Source: Formivibrio sp.
GTDB taxonomy: Bacteria; Pseudomonadota; Gammaproteobacteria; Burkholderiales; Chitinibacteraceae
DNA: 64,000 nucleotides
Assembly (NCBI GenBank): GCA_031291275.1
Contig: JARLJJ010000043.1
Location: 1-64,000, forward strand
Direction: 5' to 3'
The notes under the pieces were generated by a model, which saw only the letters and a list, made by a program, of their open reading frames with translations, ran no database searches and was not told the origin of the DNA. A program made the translations under genes and the position numbers. Shown in pieces: positions 47,579-56,502 of this stretch. Positions within the stretch are counted from its first letter, which is position 1. The number at the start of each line of letters is the position of its first letter.

Positions 47579-47713
47579 ATGACAAAAACATGGCACGGAA
47601 CAAAAGAGGAAAAGAAAAAACCAATGATGACGGCGAAGGAAAAGAGGACGGTCAAACACGCCAAGAAACACCCAGAGGGCGTAGTGGTAGTACCACCCCC
47701 AACGCATCACTGA
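47579..47713 (+). CDS. 44-residue Lys/His-rich small protein
   Basis: ATG 47579 follows AAGGAGAACCATC, the best RBS in the region. It encodes MTKTWHGTKEEKKKPMMTAK, then EKRTVKHAKKHPEGVVVVPP and a short PTHH tail. It is strongly basic, with Lys and His abundant and no hydrophobic segment. Overlapping longer frames in this region lack RBS support. It may bind nucleic acid, but that is only suggested by composition. Confidence 0.6.
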   Translation: MTKTWHGTKEEKKKPMMTAKEKRTVKHAKKHPEGVVVVPPPTHH

Positions 47714-47857
47714 TTGGAATCGACTCCGGTACCGTAGCCTCAGGCTACCGCTACCGCCTCCAGACAGGCCACCTACACCACGGAACGCAAGGCCAGCGCC
47801 TGCACTTCCTCGGTTATCTGGCCTTGGTTGTCTTCCAAAGTATCCAACCTCCAATAC

Positions 47858-47898
47858 AACCCAAAGCCCGCAGATCATCGACCTGCGGGCTTTGGGTT
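47858..47898. terminator. Strong inverted repeat, probable terminator of the T6SS operon
   Basis: Perfect 16-bp stem (47858-47873 with 47883-47898, AACCCAAAGCCCGCAG and its complement) around a 9-base loop. It lies about 75 bases downstream of the minus-strand tssA. No strong T-run on either side, so termination may be Rho-assisted, or the hairpin may protect mRNA 3' ends on both strands. Confidence 0.65.
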
Positions 47899-47971
47899 AT
47901 GAACCGCCAGAAACGGTTTCGCACAGCCTAGAGCTACTACCGTTGCTTGGTATTAGCGCTCCGTTCTTGGC

Positions 47972-49045
47972 TCAGTCATCGCGCCGCACATCAAGCAAGT
48001 CATTCAATTGATGCAAGGTAGCACCGTCCTTGATTACGCTGGCCAACCAGGCTTCCAACGGCATTTCCCCCCAACGCGCGGCACGCTCGGCCAGCAGGGA
48101 AACCGGACTATGCGGTTCATTGATACGAAAATACTGCGCTACCTGGCGTAATGCGTTTAATGCATCGGAGCGCGAACTGATCATTCCGATGCTGATAACA
48201 CTGCTACTTGCCGAGTTGACCACAGCTTCGTTCTCCTGAGGCATTTCCATGATGGACGCATTTGGTATCTTCGCGTCCACCGCGCCCCATTGCATCAATA
48301 ATTGTTTAACAACCTCTTCACATTCAATCAGCGCCCGGCGCAGCTCGCTCATATTAGGCGATTGCTCACCCATGCACGCGTCCAGACTGGCCTCCAGATG
48401 AGTCAAATCGGCACGAGCGGCACTCAACGCGGCCGCCAGCTCAGCGTAATATGGCTGTCCACTCTCGCGAACCGCTTTGTCAAACACTTCATCCGACAGT
48501 TTGCCTTCGGATATGGCTGCCTCCCGTTGCTGGGGATGTTTCAAACCGAGATTTTTGACTTCGCGCGATTCCTGCCATGCATGCAAGCCGTAACCTCCAT
48601 GTTGGCGACTGGTCAGCGGCACGGCACGCACCACGGAAGGAAGTTGCATATTCAGCCATTCGAACTTGCTGATACGTTCGTCGAGATCGTTTGGATCGAA
48701 GGTCGGATAAAGTGTTGCCCAGAACTGCTCGACAAGCCCCCGCAGAACCTGCAAGCCAAAACTCAGCCCGGCAAAATCATGCTGTCGCGTCAGAACTTCA
48801 ACATACCAGACGGCGATTTGCAGATCCTTGGTTTCGCGTTGCAGCGCTTGTTCGCATAGCTGGCTGACTCTGGGCCAGTCCGCCACCTTGACTCCCGTTT
48901 CCCAATCCCCCTGATTCAGCAACGGATCATCCGCGCGGCGAGCCTCGCGGATTTCATCAAATAGCCGGGAATACGACAGATCTTCACCGGCAGAGCGGGT
49001 TGACGAAATAGGTGTCAGTAGTGCGATTTGCAATTCGTTATTCAT
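47972..49045 (-). CDS. tssA: T6SS protein TssA
   Basis: TssA helps initiate baseplate and tail-sheath assembly in type VI secretion. The 357-residue protein has the ImpA_N domain: GEDLSYSRLFDEIREARRAD (about 20-40), DWPRVSQLCEQALQRETKDL, and FWATLYPTFDPNDLDERISK. A helical linker and a short C-terminal domain (VAQYFRINEPHSPVSLLAER) follow. Last gene of the minus-strand T6SS run; a 16-bp inverted repeat lies downstream. Confidence 0.92.
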   Translation of the reverse strand: MNNELQIALLTPISSTRSAGEDLSYSRLFDEIREARRADDPLLNQGDWETGVKVADWPRVSQLCEQALQRETKDLQIAVWYVEVLTRQHDFAGLSFGLQVLRGLVEQFWATLYPTFDPNDLDERISKFEWLNMQLPSVVRAVPLTSRQHGGYGLHAWQESREVKNLGLKHPQQREAAISEGKLSDEVFDKAVRESGQPYYAELAAALSAARADLTHLEASLDACMGEQSPNMSELRRALIECEEVVKQLLMQWGAVDAKIPNASIMEMPQENEAVVNSASSSVISIGMISSRSDALNALRQVAQYFRINEPHSPVSLLAERAARWGEMPLEAWLASVIKDGATLHQLNDLLDVRRDD

Positions 49046-49069
49046 GAGGAATCCAATCCATTCAGAAAA

Positions 49070-50533
49070 TCAAACTTTGACCGGAGCCAAAGCCAGCCAG
49101 GCAGCCACTTCAGACGAGGAAGGGAACTCAGCGCAGACCGCGCCACCATGTTGAGCCGCCTGAGTGACAGCGAGCGCAGACAACAACAACGGCAAAGCGC
49201 GACCGACATAGCCAAACTGCACAACGCTGTTATTTGCTTCGTCAATCGGATGCAGATCAATGCCAAAATAAGTCAACGCGTTCCCCAAAGCCGCCAGCCG
49301 TGTTCCGCTACGCTCGACGCCACCTGCATGATGGACCAGCCAGCGACAAGTTTCGCTCAAGGGAACAGCCGGTTCAGTCGGACTTTCGGCACCAAACGGA
49401 AGATCGCGCAAACCGGCGTTCACCAGGGCACGATCCAGTGCGGTCAGACAAAAACCAGCCAAAGCCAGCGGGCGTACCACGCCTTGTTCCGATTGGCGGC
49501 TGCCGCCCCGATGCAAATGCGCCAAGATAGGGGCGTCTACCAGACTGGCGCGCCAAGCGGCAGGAATTCGGTTGAACCAAGCCTCGCTATCACTGCCGTG
49601 ATTACGTTCCCAATACGGCGTGTATGCATCGCCATCTCCCGTTTCGATTACCTCGATACGCAGCGCTGCTGCGTGCTCTTCTATCCAGGGGGCAGTCAGC
49701 AACAGCGCCACTACCGCTTGGCCCGGGGATCCTTGCCAATAACGTACTTCCCTTTCCGCGGGATCTTCTTCATCAAAGATGGCTTCTTCATTGCTCTCCC
49801 CCTGGCGTACCAGGGGCGAATCAAATCCCAGCACAACAGCACCTGGCAACCCGGGGTCAGATTCAAACAATCCCAGATAGCGTTCGGTCGTATGGCCAGC
49901 TTCGGGCAAGAACCGCACAAGCGTGGCAGGCACTTCATCATCCGCCACTTGCGCTGCAGCGGATCGTGCAGCTTTTCGTACCGTCTGCAGTAAATCTTCA
50001 CCACTGACATCGCTGGGCGGACAAATGAAATGTGGCATCCAGATCGCCGCCGGACTGTGCTGATAAAGTGCGGCCAGCGCCTCTTCCAGATAAGGCATCA
50101 GCGCCGGTAACGGTTCCGAATGATCGGCAAGTTCTTCGGGTTCAACTACACCCCAGTAGATACCTTCACCTTCTGGCAACTGGCCGGCCACCTGCTCCTG
50201 TTGGGCGACTAAACCCGCACCGGCCACGGCGCGACAATCACAGGACAAACGCCGCTGCGCCATGCGCTCGGCATGCTCCGCCTGCGCTGCAGCACGAACG
50301 GCAGCGTGCTTTTCTTCTTCAACAGCGACACGCTGTGCTTCAGCCATGGCCGCCCGTTTACTGTGAGTGCGCCGCCACATCCCCACCGCAAGCGTCGTCA
50401 GAATCGGCGGACCGGCATGTAGCGCAATCAAGCTTAAGGGTGAGAAATTGGCCAGATTGATCGGCAAACGAAACCATAGCAGCCCGCCCCAACCCAGCGC
50501 GGTCGCGATCAAAGTAGCTAGATTTATCAACAT
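49070..50533 (-). CDS. T6SS-cluster two-helix membrane protein of unknown role
   Basis: A 487-residue protein between tssG and tssA. Two N-terminal hydrophobic segments (LINLATLIATALGWGGLLWF and LIALHAGPPILTTLAVGMW) are followed by an Ala/Glu-rich helix (about residues 60-100) and a large soluble domain with no motif I know. ATG 50533 is chosen because GGGAG lies 8 bases upstream; an earlier TTG at 50572 would overlap tssG. Similar proteins accompany betaproteobacterial T6SS clusters, but I cannot assign a Tss/Tag name. Confidence 0.7.
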   Translation of the reverse strand: MLINLATLIATALGWGGLLWFRLPINLANFSPLSLIALHAGPPILTTLAVGMWRRTHSKRAAMAEAQRVAVEEEKHAAVRAAAQAEHAERMAQRRLSCDCRAVAGAGLVAQQEQVAGQLPEGEGIYWGVVEPEELADHSEPLPALMPYLEEALAALYQHSPAAIWMPHFICPPSDVSGEDLLQTVRKAARSAAAQVADDEVPATLVRFLPEAGHTTERYLGLFESDPGLPGAVVLGFDSPLVRQGESNEEAIFDEEDPAEREVRYWQGSPGQAVVALLLTAPWIEEHAAALRIEVIETGDGDAYTPYWERNHGSDSEAWFNRIPAAWRASLVDAPILAHLHRGGSRQSEQGVVRPLALAGFCLTALDRALVNAGLRDLPFGAESPTEPAVPLSETCRWLVHHAGGVERSGTRLAALGNALTYFGIDLHPIDEANNSVVQFGYVGRALPLLLSALAVTQAAQHGGAVCAEFPSSSEVAAWLALAPVKV

Positions 50534-50568
50534 TCCTGCTTCTCCCAGTCTTTCCGGTTTAATGCCAT

Positions 50569-51603
50569 TCAATGCAAAAGGGTATAACGCACATCGTCGA
50601 CATCGCGCTCAATCGGCAAACTGGCTGCCCACGTATTGAATCCCAGACGCAAACCTTGATCGGTCGCCATCTGCGACGGACGCACATCTTCACGACGCAG
50701 GATCAGCGTGACATCGCAAGCCAGTGCATGGCCTACGGCAAAACACACCAGCATTGCCAAGGCTTCGGCGCCCGTGGCACCAGGCAGAAAAGCTGCAAAC
50801 TCGGCAGCATTGAGTGCTCCGATCACGATCCGCATTTTGTTCTGGCGCTCCCAAACGCGTTCTCCGGCAAGGGTATCGAATCCCAGCGTGGCACCTTGTT
50901 GTCCAAGGCTGTTCCGAGCCTCGGGCGGTATTACAATCCACTCCCCGACAAACTGCTCGATCTCGACCTTCACCCCAAAATACCCGGTGAGGAGTGTGGC
51001 CATACTGCTGGCCGACAACGGCTTTTGCGCCAGCAGCCCCGCAAAGTGAACAAAGAATAACGGTGAAACCTGTTCGCCATTGGCAGATATCTGCTCAGTC
51101 AAACGGCTGATTCCCACCCCGGAAATATCCTTGATATTGCGCGCCAGCCCTTCTGTTTCGCCCGCTTCAAAAGACACCCAATGCCGATATTTACGCCATG
51201 CGGCATAAAACAGGCTGACGGAACGATGCGTGAACAGATCGAAAAAATCGTGCATGGCGGTATCGCGCGAATACACCCGCCGTTCGACCATGATCTCGGT
51301 GTAGTGATTGGGCAAGGCGCCAGATGGCCCGGTCAGTCCCATAAAACCCACATCGATTTCGGACAGCGCAGCCCCTCCAGCCACAACCGACTCACGCTCA
51401 CGCAGTGCCAGGATTTCGCTGGCTGGAAAAGCCAAGGTGGCAGGACTGCGAAAGCGCAAAGAGGCAGGAATCAGGCGTTTCTCGCCAGGCTGCCGGCGGA
51501 TCAGACCCCACAGGCGCACCGCCTGAAAAAACCGGTAGCGCGCGGGATTCTCAGCCAGCGTCTGGTTCAAATCACTATGGCTTCGCCGGAGCGTGGTTTC
51601 CAC
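50569..51603 (-). CDS. tssG: T6SS baseplate protein TssG
   Basis: Baseplate wedge component that works with TssF, TssE and TssK. The 344-residue protein has the ImpH/VasB pattern: RYRFFQAVRLWGLI, LRFRSPATLAFPASEI, and FMGLTGPSGALPNHYTE near residue 105. It ends ERDVDDVRYTLLH. The 5' part overlaps the end of tssF by 37 bases. Confidence 0.93.
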   Translation of the reverse strand: METTLRRSHSDLNQTLAENPARYRFFQAVRLWGLIRRQPGEKRLIPASLRFRSPATLAFPASEILALRERESVVAGGAALSEIDVGFMGLTGPSGALPNHYTEIMVERRVYSRDTAMHDFFDLFTHRSVSLFYAAWRKYRHWVSFEAGETEGLARNIKDISGVGISRLTEQISANGEQVSPLFFVHFAGLLAQKPLSASSMATLLTGYFGVKVEIEQFVGEWIVIPPEARNSLGQQGATLGFDTLAGERVWERQNKMRIVIGALNAAEFAAFLPGATGAEALAMLVCFAVGHALACDVTLILRREDVRPSQMATDQGLRLGFNTWAASLPIERDVDDVRYTLLH

Positions 51604-53429
51604 AGGGCGACCTCCTCGGTCTGCTGCCGGCTTTTCAGGCGCAAACGAACAAAACTATTGGGTGTGCAATACAGCGCGAAAAAACGTTCCAGTACACTCG
51701 CAAACAGGTAGATACCGGTCCCGACAAAGAATTCTTCGTCCAGGGTGAGATCGATCTCGGTACCGCGCACAAAGCCAGAAAACGCCCCGCTGTTGACGCG
51801 GGTCACCCCCGGGCGACTCTGGATCGCCACGATGCCCTGAATCTGGCGAGCATTGGCCTGGCTATCGCTGAAGTTGTACAAGGTGAGCATTTCCTGCAGT
51901 GCCTCGCGGCCACCGTCGACGATCGAGAGGTAGTTGAGCGACAGATGGGAAATCAGCCGCCACTGCAGGCCGCGCTTGGTCGGCGCGCGCTGTGTGGCCG
52001 TGGGCTTGCGCAACGCACGCGCACGTTTGACGATAGCGTGTCCCGGCAAGGTGAAATCGGTATGACTCCCCGCTTCGCCGCCGCCGAACAGAATCTGCTC
52101 CGGCAGATCACGATTGCTGCACGTGGCTTCAATGCTCAGCACTTCGGCATCGGGTCGCGCAGGCGTGAAATCCAGTTCAACCAGGCTGAGCATCACATCC
52201 GTGCCACGATCATTGGCGCGGCTGGAGTGCTCGCGCGTGGTATGCCAATAAAAACGACTGCCGCTGCTTGCGGCATGATTGACCGAGTAAAACGGGGGAA
52301 CATGTTGAGTTTTCTCGTCGCTGCCGGCGCGTTCAACCCGCACCACACTATCGATATGCACCACCTCGAAAGCATTTTGCCGGCGACTATCCGGCCACAC
52401 CGGGTAGGCATCGCGCAGATGGGTAATACGGATCGGCTCGGCAGCCTGGCGGAACAGGTTGATGGCGGGCGTGCAACCCAGACGAAAATGCGCAGGCGTC
52501 AGCTCGTCGATCAGCCGCAGATAACGTTCGCTGTCGCGATAGCGGTCGAACAGGATGCGGATTTCCAGCGTCTGACCACTGGATTGCAAGCCTGGATGAT
52601 CCAGGCCGCCCAGATCCACGAACAGGAATTTCTCGGGAAAGGCAAAGTATTCGGACAGCAGGCGATAACCCAAAAATGCCCGGGCATCATAATCAAACAA
52701 ACCTTCATCGCGCCCGAATCCCACCGGGCTGATGGCGCTGGCGGGCAAGGTCACAGTCTGTGTCGCGGAATCCTGACCTGCCGTAACCTGTACCCGCAAG
52801 GTGCGGACACACAGCAGTTCGTAAAGCAGCGGCATCAGCTGCGGATCGCCATCAAGGAAGAAACGCAGACGATCCAGGCCGAGTTGCGCAATCGGCAAGT
52901 TGCCCTGCGTTGTCAACTTGAGCGTCAATACTGCGGCGGCATCCGGTGCGGTCCGCTGCAGATGGGGCGATCCCGAAACCAGCTCGATACGTGCTTCTTT
53001 CACCGTAACAGGCCACAAATCCACATCGTAGGCAGTCCGGAACTTGCACTGCACGCCCTGCACTGCCGGCGCCAAGACCGCTTGATGGCGGGCAATCCGG
53101 TAGCGCCCGGTAATTTCCGGCTTGGCTGGATCGGTTTCCAGTTGCAGCATGGTGCACGACGGCAAGGGCTGGGTATAGTGCGGATAGAGCACCTGCAACA
53201 AGCTTTCGGTGATCTCGGGATACTCGTCGTCCAGCTTGCGGTGAATGCGCGAGGCCATAAACGCAAAGCCTTCCAGCAGACGTTCGACATGCGGGTCTTC
53301 GCACTGGTCGCCTTCCAGCATCAACCGACCGGCGATCTTGGGATAACGGCGGGCAAACTCGCCGGAAAGCTGGCGCAGATTGGCCAGTTCGCGTTCGTAA
53401 TACGGCAACAGCTCTTCAAGCATACTCAA
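51567..53429 (-). CDS. tssF: T6SS baseplate protein TssF
   Basis: Baseplate wedge protein (ImpG/VasA), 620 residues. The N-terminus is characteristic: LEELLPYYERELANLRQLSG, then FARRYPKIAGRLML and PHVERLLEGFAFMASRIHRK. Pairs with TssG as its usual neighbour. ATGA overlap with the clpV stop. Confidence 0.94.
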   Translation of the reverse strand: MSMLEELLPYYERELANLRQLSGEFARRYPKIAGRLMLEGDQCEDPHVERLLEGFAFMASRIHRKLDDEYPEITESLLQVLYPHYTQPLPSCTMLQLETDPAKPEITGRYRIARHQAVLAPAVQGVQCKFRTAYDVDLWPVTVKEARIELVSGSPHLQRTAPDAAAVLTLKLTTQGNLPIAQLGLDRLRFFLDGDPQLMPLLYELLCVRTLRVQVTAGQDSATQTVTLPASAISPVGFGRDEGLFDYDARAFLGYRLLSEYFAFPEKFLFVDLGGLDHPGLQSSGQTLEIRILFDRYRDSERYLRLIDELTPAHFRLGCTPAINLFRQAAEPIRITHLRDAYPVWPDSRRQNAFEVVHIDSVVRVERAGSDEKTQHVPPFYSVNHAASSGSRFYWHTTREHSSRANDRGTDVMLSLVELDFTPARPDAEVLSIEATCSNRDLPEQILFGGGEAGSHTDFTLPGHAIVKRARALRKPTATQRAPTKRGLQWRLISHLSLNYLSIVDGGREALQEMLTLYNFSDSQANARQIQGIVAIQSRPGVTRVNSGAFSGFVRGTEIDLTLDEEFFVGTGIYLFASVLERFFALYCTPNSFVRLRLKSRQQTEEVALWKPRSGEAIVI

Positions 53430-56119
53430 GCCGCCCTGACTGCCAACTCGCCAGCCTTCACGGTCAGAGAGAGTTTCTTGAGCGGCTTGCCTTCGGCCAT
53501 GCGCCCAAGGATTTCATCCGAAAGGCGTGGCAGCACGGTGCGGTTGATAATGGCATCGGCATCGCGCGCGCCGCTGTCGACATCCAGGCAACGCTCGGCA
53601 ATCAGCTCGATGAGTTCGGCCGGGAAATCCACCTTCACGCCATGATTGCCATGCAGGCGCTTGCCCACTTTGGATAGCTTCAGCCGGATGATGGCGCGCA
53701 GCGCGTCATCCTGAATCGGGTAGTACGGCACGGTGGCCAAACGACCGAGGAACGCGGGCTTGAACGCTTTGTGCAGCGAGGGGCGCAGCAGATCGACCAG
53801 TTCGGGGACTGTCGGCGCACGAGGTTCATCTTCCTCACTGGCGCGCACGCCGTGTTCCATGGCGCGCATCACGATATCGGTGCCCACGTTGGAAGTCAGG
53901 ATGATCACGGTATTCTTGAAATCGATGAGCCGCCCTTCGGCATCCTCCAGCGTGCCTTTGTCGAACACCTGGAAGAAAAGCTCAAGCACATCCGGGTGGG
54001 CCTTCTCCACTTCATCGAGCAACACCACGCTGTACGGACGACGGCGCACGGCCTCGGTCAGCACGCCGCCTTCGCCATAGCCGACATAGCCGGGCGGCGA
54101 GCCTTTCAGGCCGGAAACGCTGTGCGATTCCTGGTATTCCGACATATTGATCGTGACCAGATTGCGATCACCGCCATACAGTGCATCAGCCAAGGCCAAC
54201 GCGGTTTCGGTCTTGCCCACGCCCGACGGCCCCACCAGCAAAAACACACCTTTGGGCTTGGACGGGTCTTCGAGATTGGCCTTGGAGATGCGGATACGCT
54301 CGGCTATCTGCGCCAGTGCATGCGATTGCCCGATCACCCGTTCTTCCAGCAGGTTTTGCAGGTTGCGCACGGTCTCCAACTCGTCGGCCACCATGCGCCC
54401 CAGCGGGATGCCGGTCCAGCCAGAGATGATGTCAGCGACAGTGCTGCCATCCACGCATTCATACAGCAGCGGCTGGGTCTTTTGCTGCGCGCGCAGTTCG
54501 GCTTGTGCCACCTGCAAACGGGTACGCACCTGAACAACCGGGTCATCGGTCTTTTTGCGTTTTTTGCCGTTCCCTTCGATCTCGGTAGCGGCCTGAGCCG
54601 CGAGCAACTCGTTGCGCAGGGTCGTGATTTCTTCAACCTTCGTCTTCTGCGCCTCATACGCCGCCTGCAAGGTCGCCAGATCCTGCTCCAGCTCGGCTCG
54701 ACGCACTGCGAGCTCTTTCAACCGGGCATCGTGGCGATGCAATTCACCATCTTTCGCCAGTGCAGCGCATTCGCGTTCGATATTGCCCAGCAGCGTTTCC
54801 ACATCCTCGATCGGGCCGGGCTTGCCGGTTTGTGACAGCGCCACGCGCGCGCAAGCAGTATCGAGCACGCTGATGCCCTTGTCCGGCAACTGGCGACCGA
54901 CGATATAACGGCTCGAGAGCTTTACCGCATCGACTACGGCCTCGTCCAGAATGCGTACCTTGTGGTGTTTTTCCATGGCTGGCGCCACCGCGCGCAACAT
55001 CTGGATGGCCGATTCCTGATCGGGTTCGTCGATTTTGACCACCTGGAAGCGTCGCGCCAACGCGGCGTCTTTTTCAAAATACTTTTTGTATTCAGCCCAG
55101 GTGGTCGCGGCAATCGTGCGCAACTCGCCGCGAGCCAGCGCAGGCTTCAGCAGATTGGCCGCATCGTTTTGCCCTGCCTGCCCGCCCGCGCCGATCATGG
55201 TGTGCGCTTCATCGATAAACAGGATGATCGGCGTCAGGCTGGCTTTGACTTCATCCATCACGCCGCGCAAGCGATTCTCGAACTCGCCCTTCACGCTGGC
55301 ACCGGCCTGCAGCAAGCCCAGATCGAGCGTGCGCACCGCGACATTCTTCAACACTTCCGGCACCGTGCCCTGCGCCACGCGCAGCGCCAGGCCTTCGACC
55401 ACGGCGGTCTTGCCCACGCCCGGCTCGCCGGTCAGGATCGGATTGTTCTGGCGGCGGCGAAGCAGGATGTCGATCATCTGGCGGATTTCGGCATCGCGCC
55501 CCAGCACCGGATCGATCTTGCCGGCGCGCGCCTGGGCTGTCAGATCGATCGTATACGCATCCAGCGCAGGCGTGCGGTTCGGTCCGCGCGGCACCGCCGG
55601 CTGATCTGCCGTGGCTTGCGGCGCAGCGCTGGCCGGCGCATTGCCTTCGCGCGACTGGCGCAAAAACACCGGCAAGGCTTTGCGCAATTCAACAGGATCA
55701 ATCAGCTGCAAGGCATTGCCCACATCGCCCAGCGATTGCCGCAGCGTGTCGTCAGACAGCAAGACCAGCAACAGCACCGCGCTACTGATCTGGTTCTGCT
55801 TGAACTCGGCACTCGCCAGCAACCACGCCTGTTCCAGCCAGCGTGGCAACTGGCTCGCGAGCACCGGCGTACGGGTATTGCCGGCCTTGAAACCAGCCAA
55901 CGCATCGTCCAATGCATCGCACAACGCAGCCTCGTCCACCCCGAATGCGCGCAAAACACTGACCAGATCGGAATCGGCCTGCCCGAGCAGGCAAAGCAGC
56001 ACATGCTCGACATCAACTTCATGGTGGGTACGCGTCAGCGCCAGATTGGCCGCCGCTTCCAGGCTGCGTTTGGACAAGGGAGTTAATTGCGCGATCAGTG
56101 TTTTAAGCATTTGAGCCAT
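53426..56119 (-). CDS. tssH: T6SS sheath-disassembly ATPase ClpV
   Basis: AAA+ unfoldase that recycles contracted T6SS sheaths. The 897-residue protein has an N-terminal Clp domain (SLEAAANLALTRTHHEVDVE), AAA1 with Walker A GEPGVGKT and DEAHTMIGAGG, a middle coiled-coil region, and AAA2 with Walker A GPSGVGKTE, LLDEVEKAHPDV and ILTSNVGTD. A non-ClpB C-terminus and its place next to tssF identify ClpV rather than the heat-shock disaggregase. It follows the PAAR gene by 36 bases. Confidence 0.94.
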   Translation of the reverse strand: MAQMLKTLIAQLTPLSKRSLEAAANLALTRTHHEVDVEHVLLCLLGQADSDLVSVLRAFGVDEAALCDALDDALAGFKAGNTRTPVLASQLPRWLEQAWLLASAEFKQNQISSAVLLLVLLSDDTLRQSLGDVGNALQLIDPVELRKALPVFLRQSREGNAPASAAPQATADQPAVPRGPNRTPALDAYTIDLTAQARAGKIDPVLGRDAEIRQMIDILLRRRQNNPILTGEPGVGKTAVVEGLALRVAQGTVPEVLKNVAVRTLDLGLLQAGASVKGEFENRLRGVMDEVKASLTPIILFIDEAHTMIGAGGQAGQNDAANLLKPALARGELRTIAATTWAEYKKYFEKDAALARRFQVVKIDEPDQESAIQMLRAVAPAMEKHHKVRILDEAVVDAVKLSSRYIVGRQLPDKGISVLDTACARVALSQTGKPGPIEDVETLLGNIERECAALAKDGELHRHDARLKELAVRRAELEQDLATLQAAYEAQKTKVEEITTLRNELLAAQAATEIEGNGKKRKKTDDPVVQVRTRLQVAQAELRAQQKTQPLLYECVDGSTVADIISGWTGIPLGRMVADELETVRNLQNLLEERVIGQSHALAQIAERIRISKANLEDPSKPKGVFLLVGPSGVGKTETALALADALYGGDRNLVTINMSEYQESHSVSGLKGSPPGYVGYGEGGVLTEAVRRRPYSVVLLDEVEKAHPDVLELFFQVFDKGTLEDAEGRLIDFKNTVIILTSNVGTDIVMRAMEHGVRASEEDEPRAPTVPELVDLLRPSLHKAFKPAFLGRLATVPYYPIQDDALRAIIRLKLSKVGKRLHGNHGVKVDFPAELIELIAERCLDVDSGARDADAIINRTVLPRLSDEILGRMAEGKPLKKLSLTVKAGELAVRAA

Positions 56120-56155
56120 TGCATTGAATCCAGATGAATATTTTTATGAAAAACC

Positions 56156-56419
56156 TTAACCGCGACCGCTTGATCCGGTCGAAGAAATCAACGTCGCACC
56201 ACAGCTTGTTTTGTGGCCATCAAATGCCACAGGAATACCATCCAGCAATACCCCGGAATCGCCCTCGACAATCGTGCAATTGCTGTGGCCTTTCATGGGG
56301 CAAGTACAGGTATCACCCAACCGCGCCACCTGCCTGCCGTTTACTCCAGCATGACTGCTGGCACTCACCACCGTACCGCCATGGCTGGTTTTGTCGCCCA
56401 ATAGAATTACGCCGCGCAT
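56156..56419 (-). CDS. PAAR-repeat spike-tip protein
   Basis: Caps the VgrG spike tip and sharpens it. The 87-residue protein has the repeat pattern GDKTSHGGTVVSAS, ARLGDTCTCPMKGHSNC, FDGHKTSCGA. It has no effector extension, so it is a stand-alone PAAR. Located just after the immunity-like genes and before clpV, it may carry the candidate effector or VgrG. Confidence 0.92.
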   Translation of the reverse strand: MRGVILLGDKTSHGGTVVSASSHAGVNGRQVARLGDTCTCPMKGHSNCTIVEGDSGVLLDGIPVAFDGHKTSCGATLISSTGSSGRG

Positions 56420-56502
56420 TTGAATTTCACCTGTTGATCAATCTCGCCAATTGCAAAACACCAACTCACTGTTATTTGTTCTGCCAAACAATCTCCGTCG
56501 GA

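Noticed and set aside
47524-47931. 135-codon plus-strand ORF overlapping the small Lys/His-rich gene
   Set aside because: No RBS in front of its start, and its tail reads through the strong 16-bp inverted repeat. The 47579 frame has the AAGGAG.
51405-53645. 746-codon plus-strand ORF opposite tssF
   Set aside because: Long only because the GC-rich tssF codons leave the opposite frame open; the minus-strand tssF and clpV products are clearly conserved.
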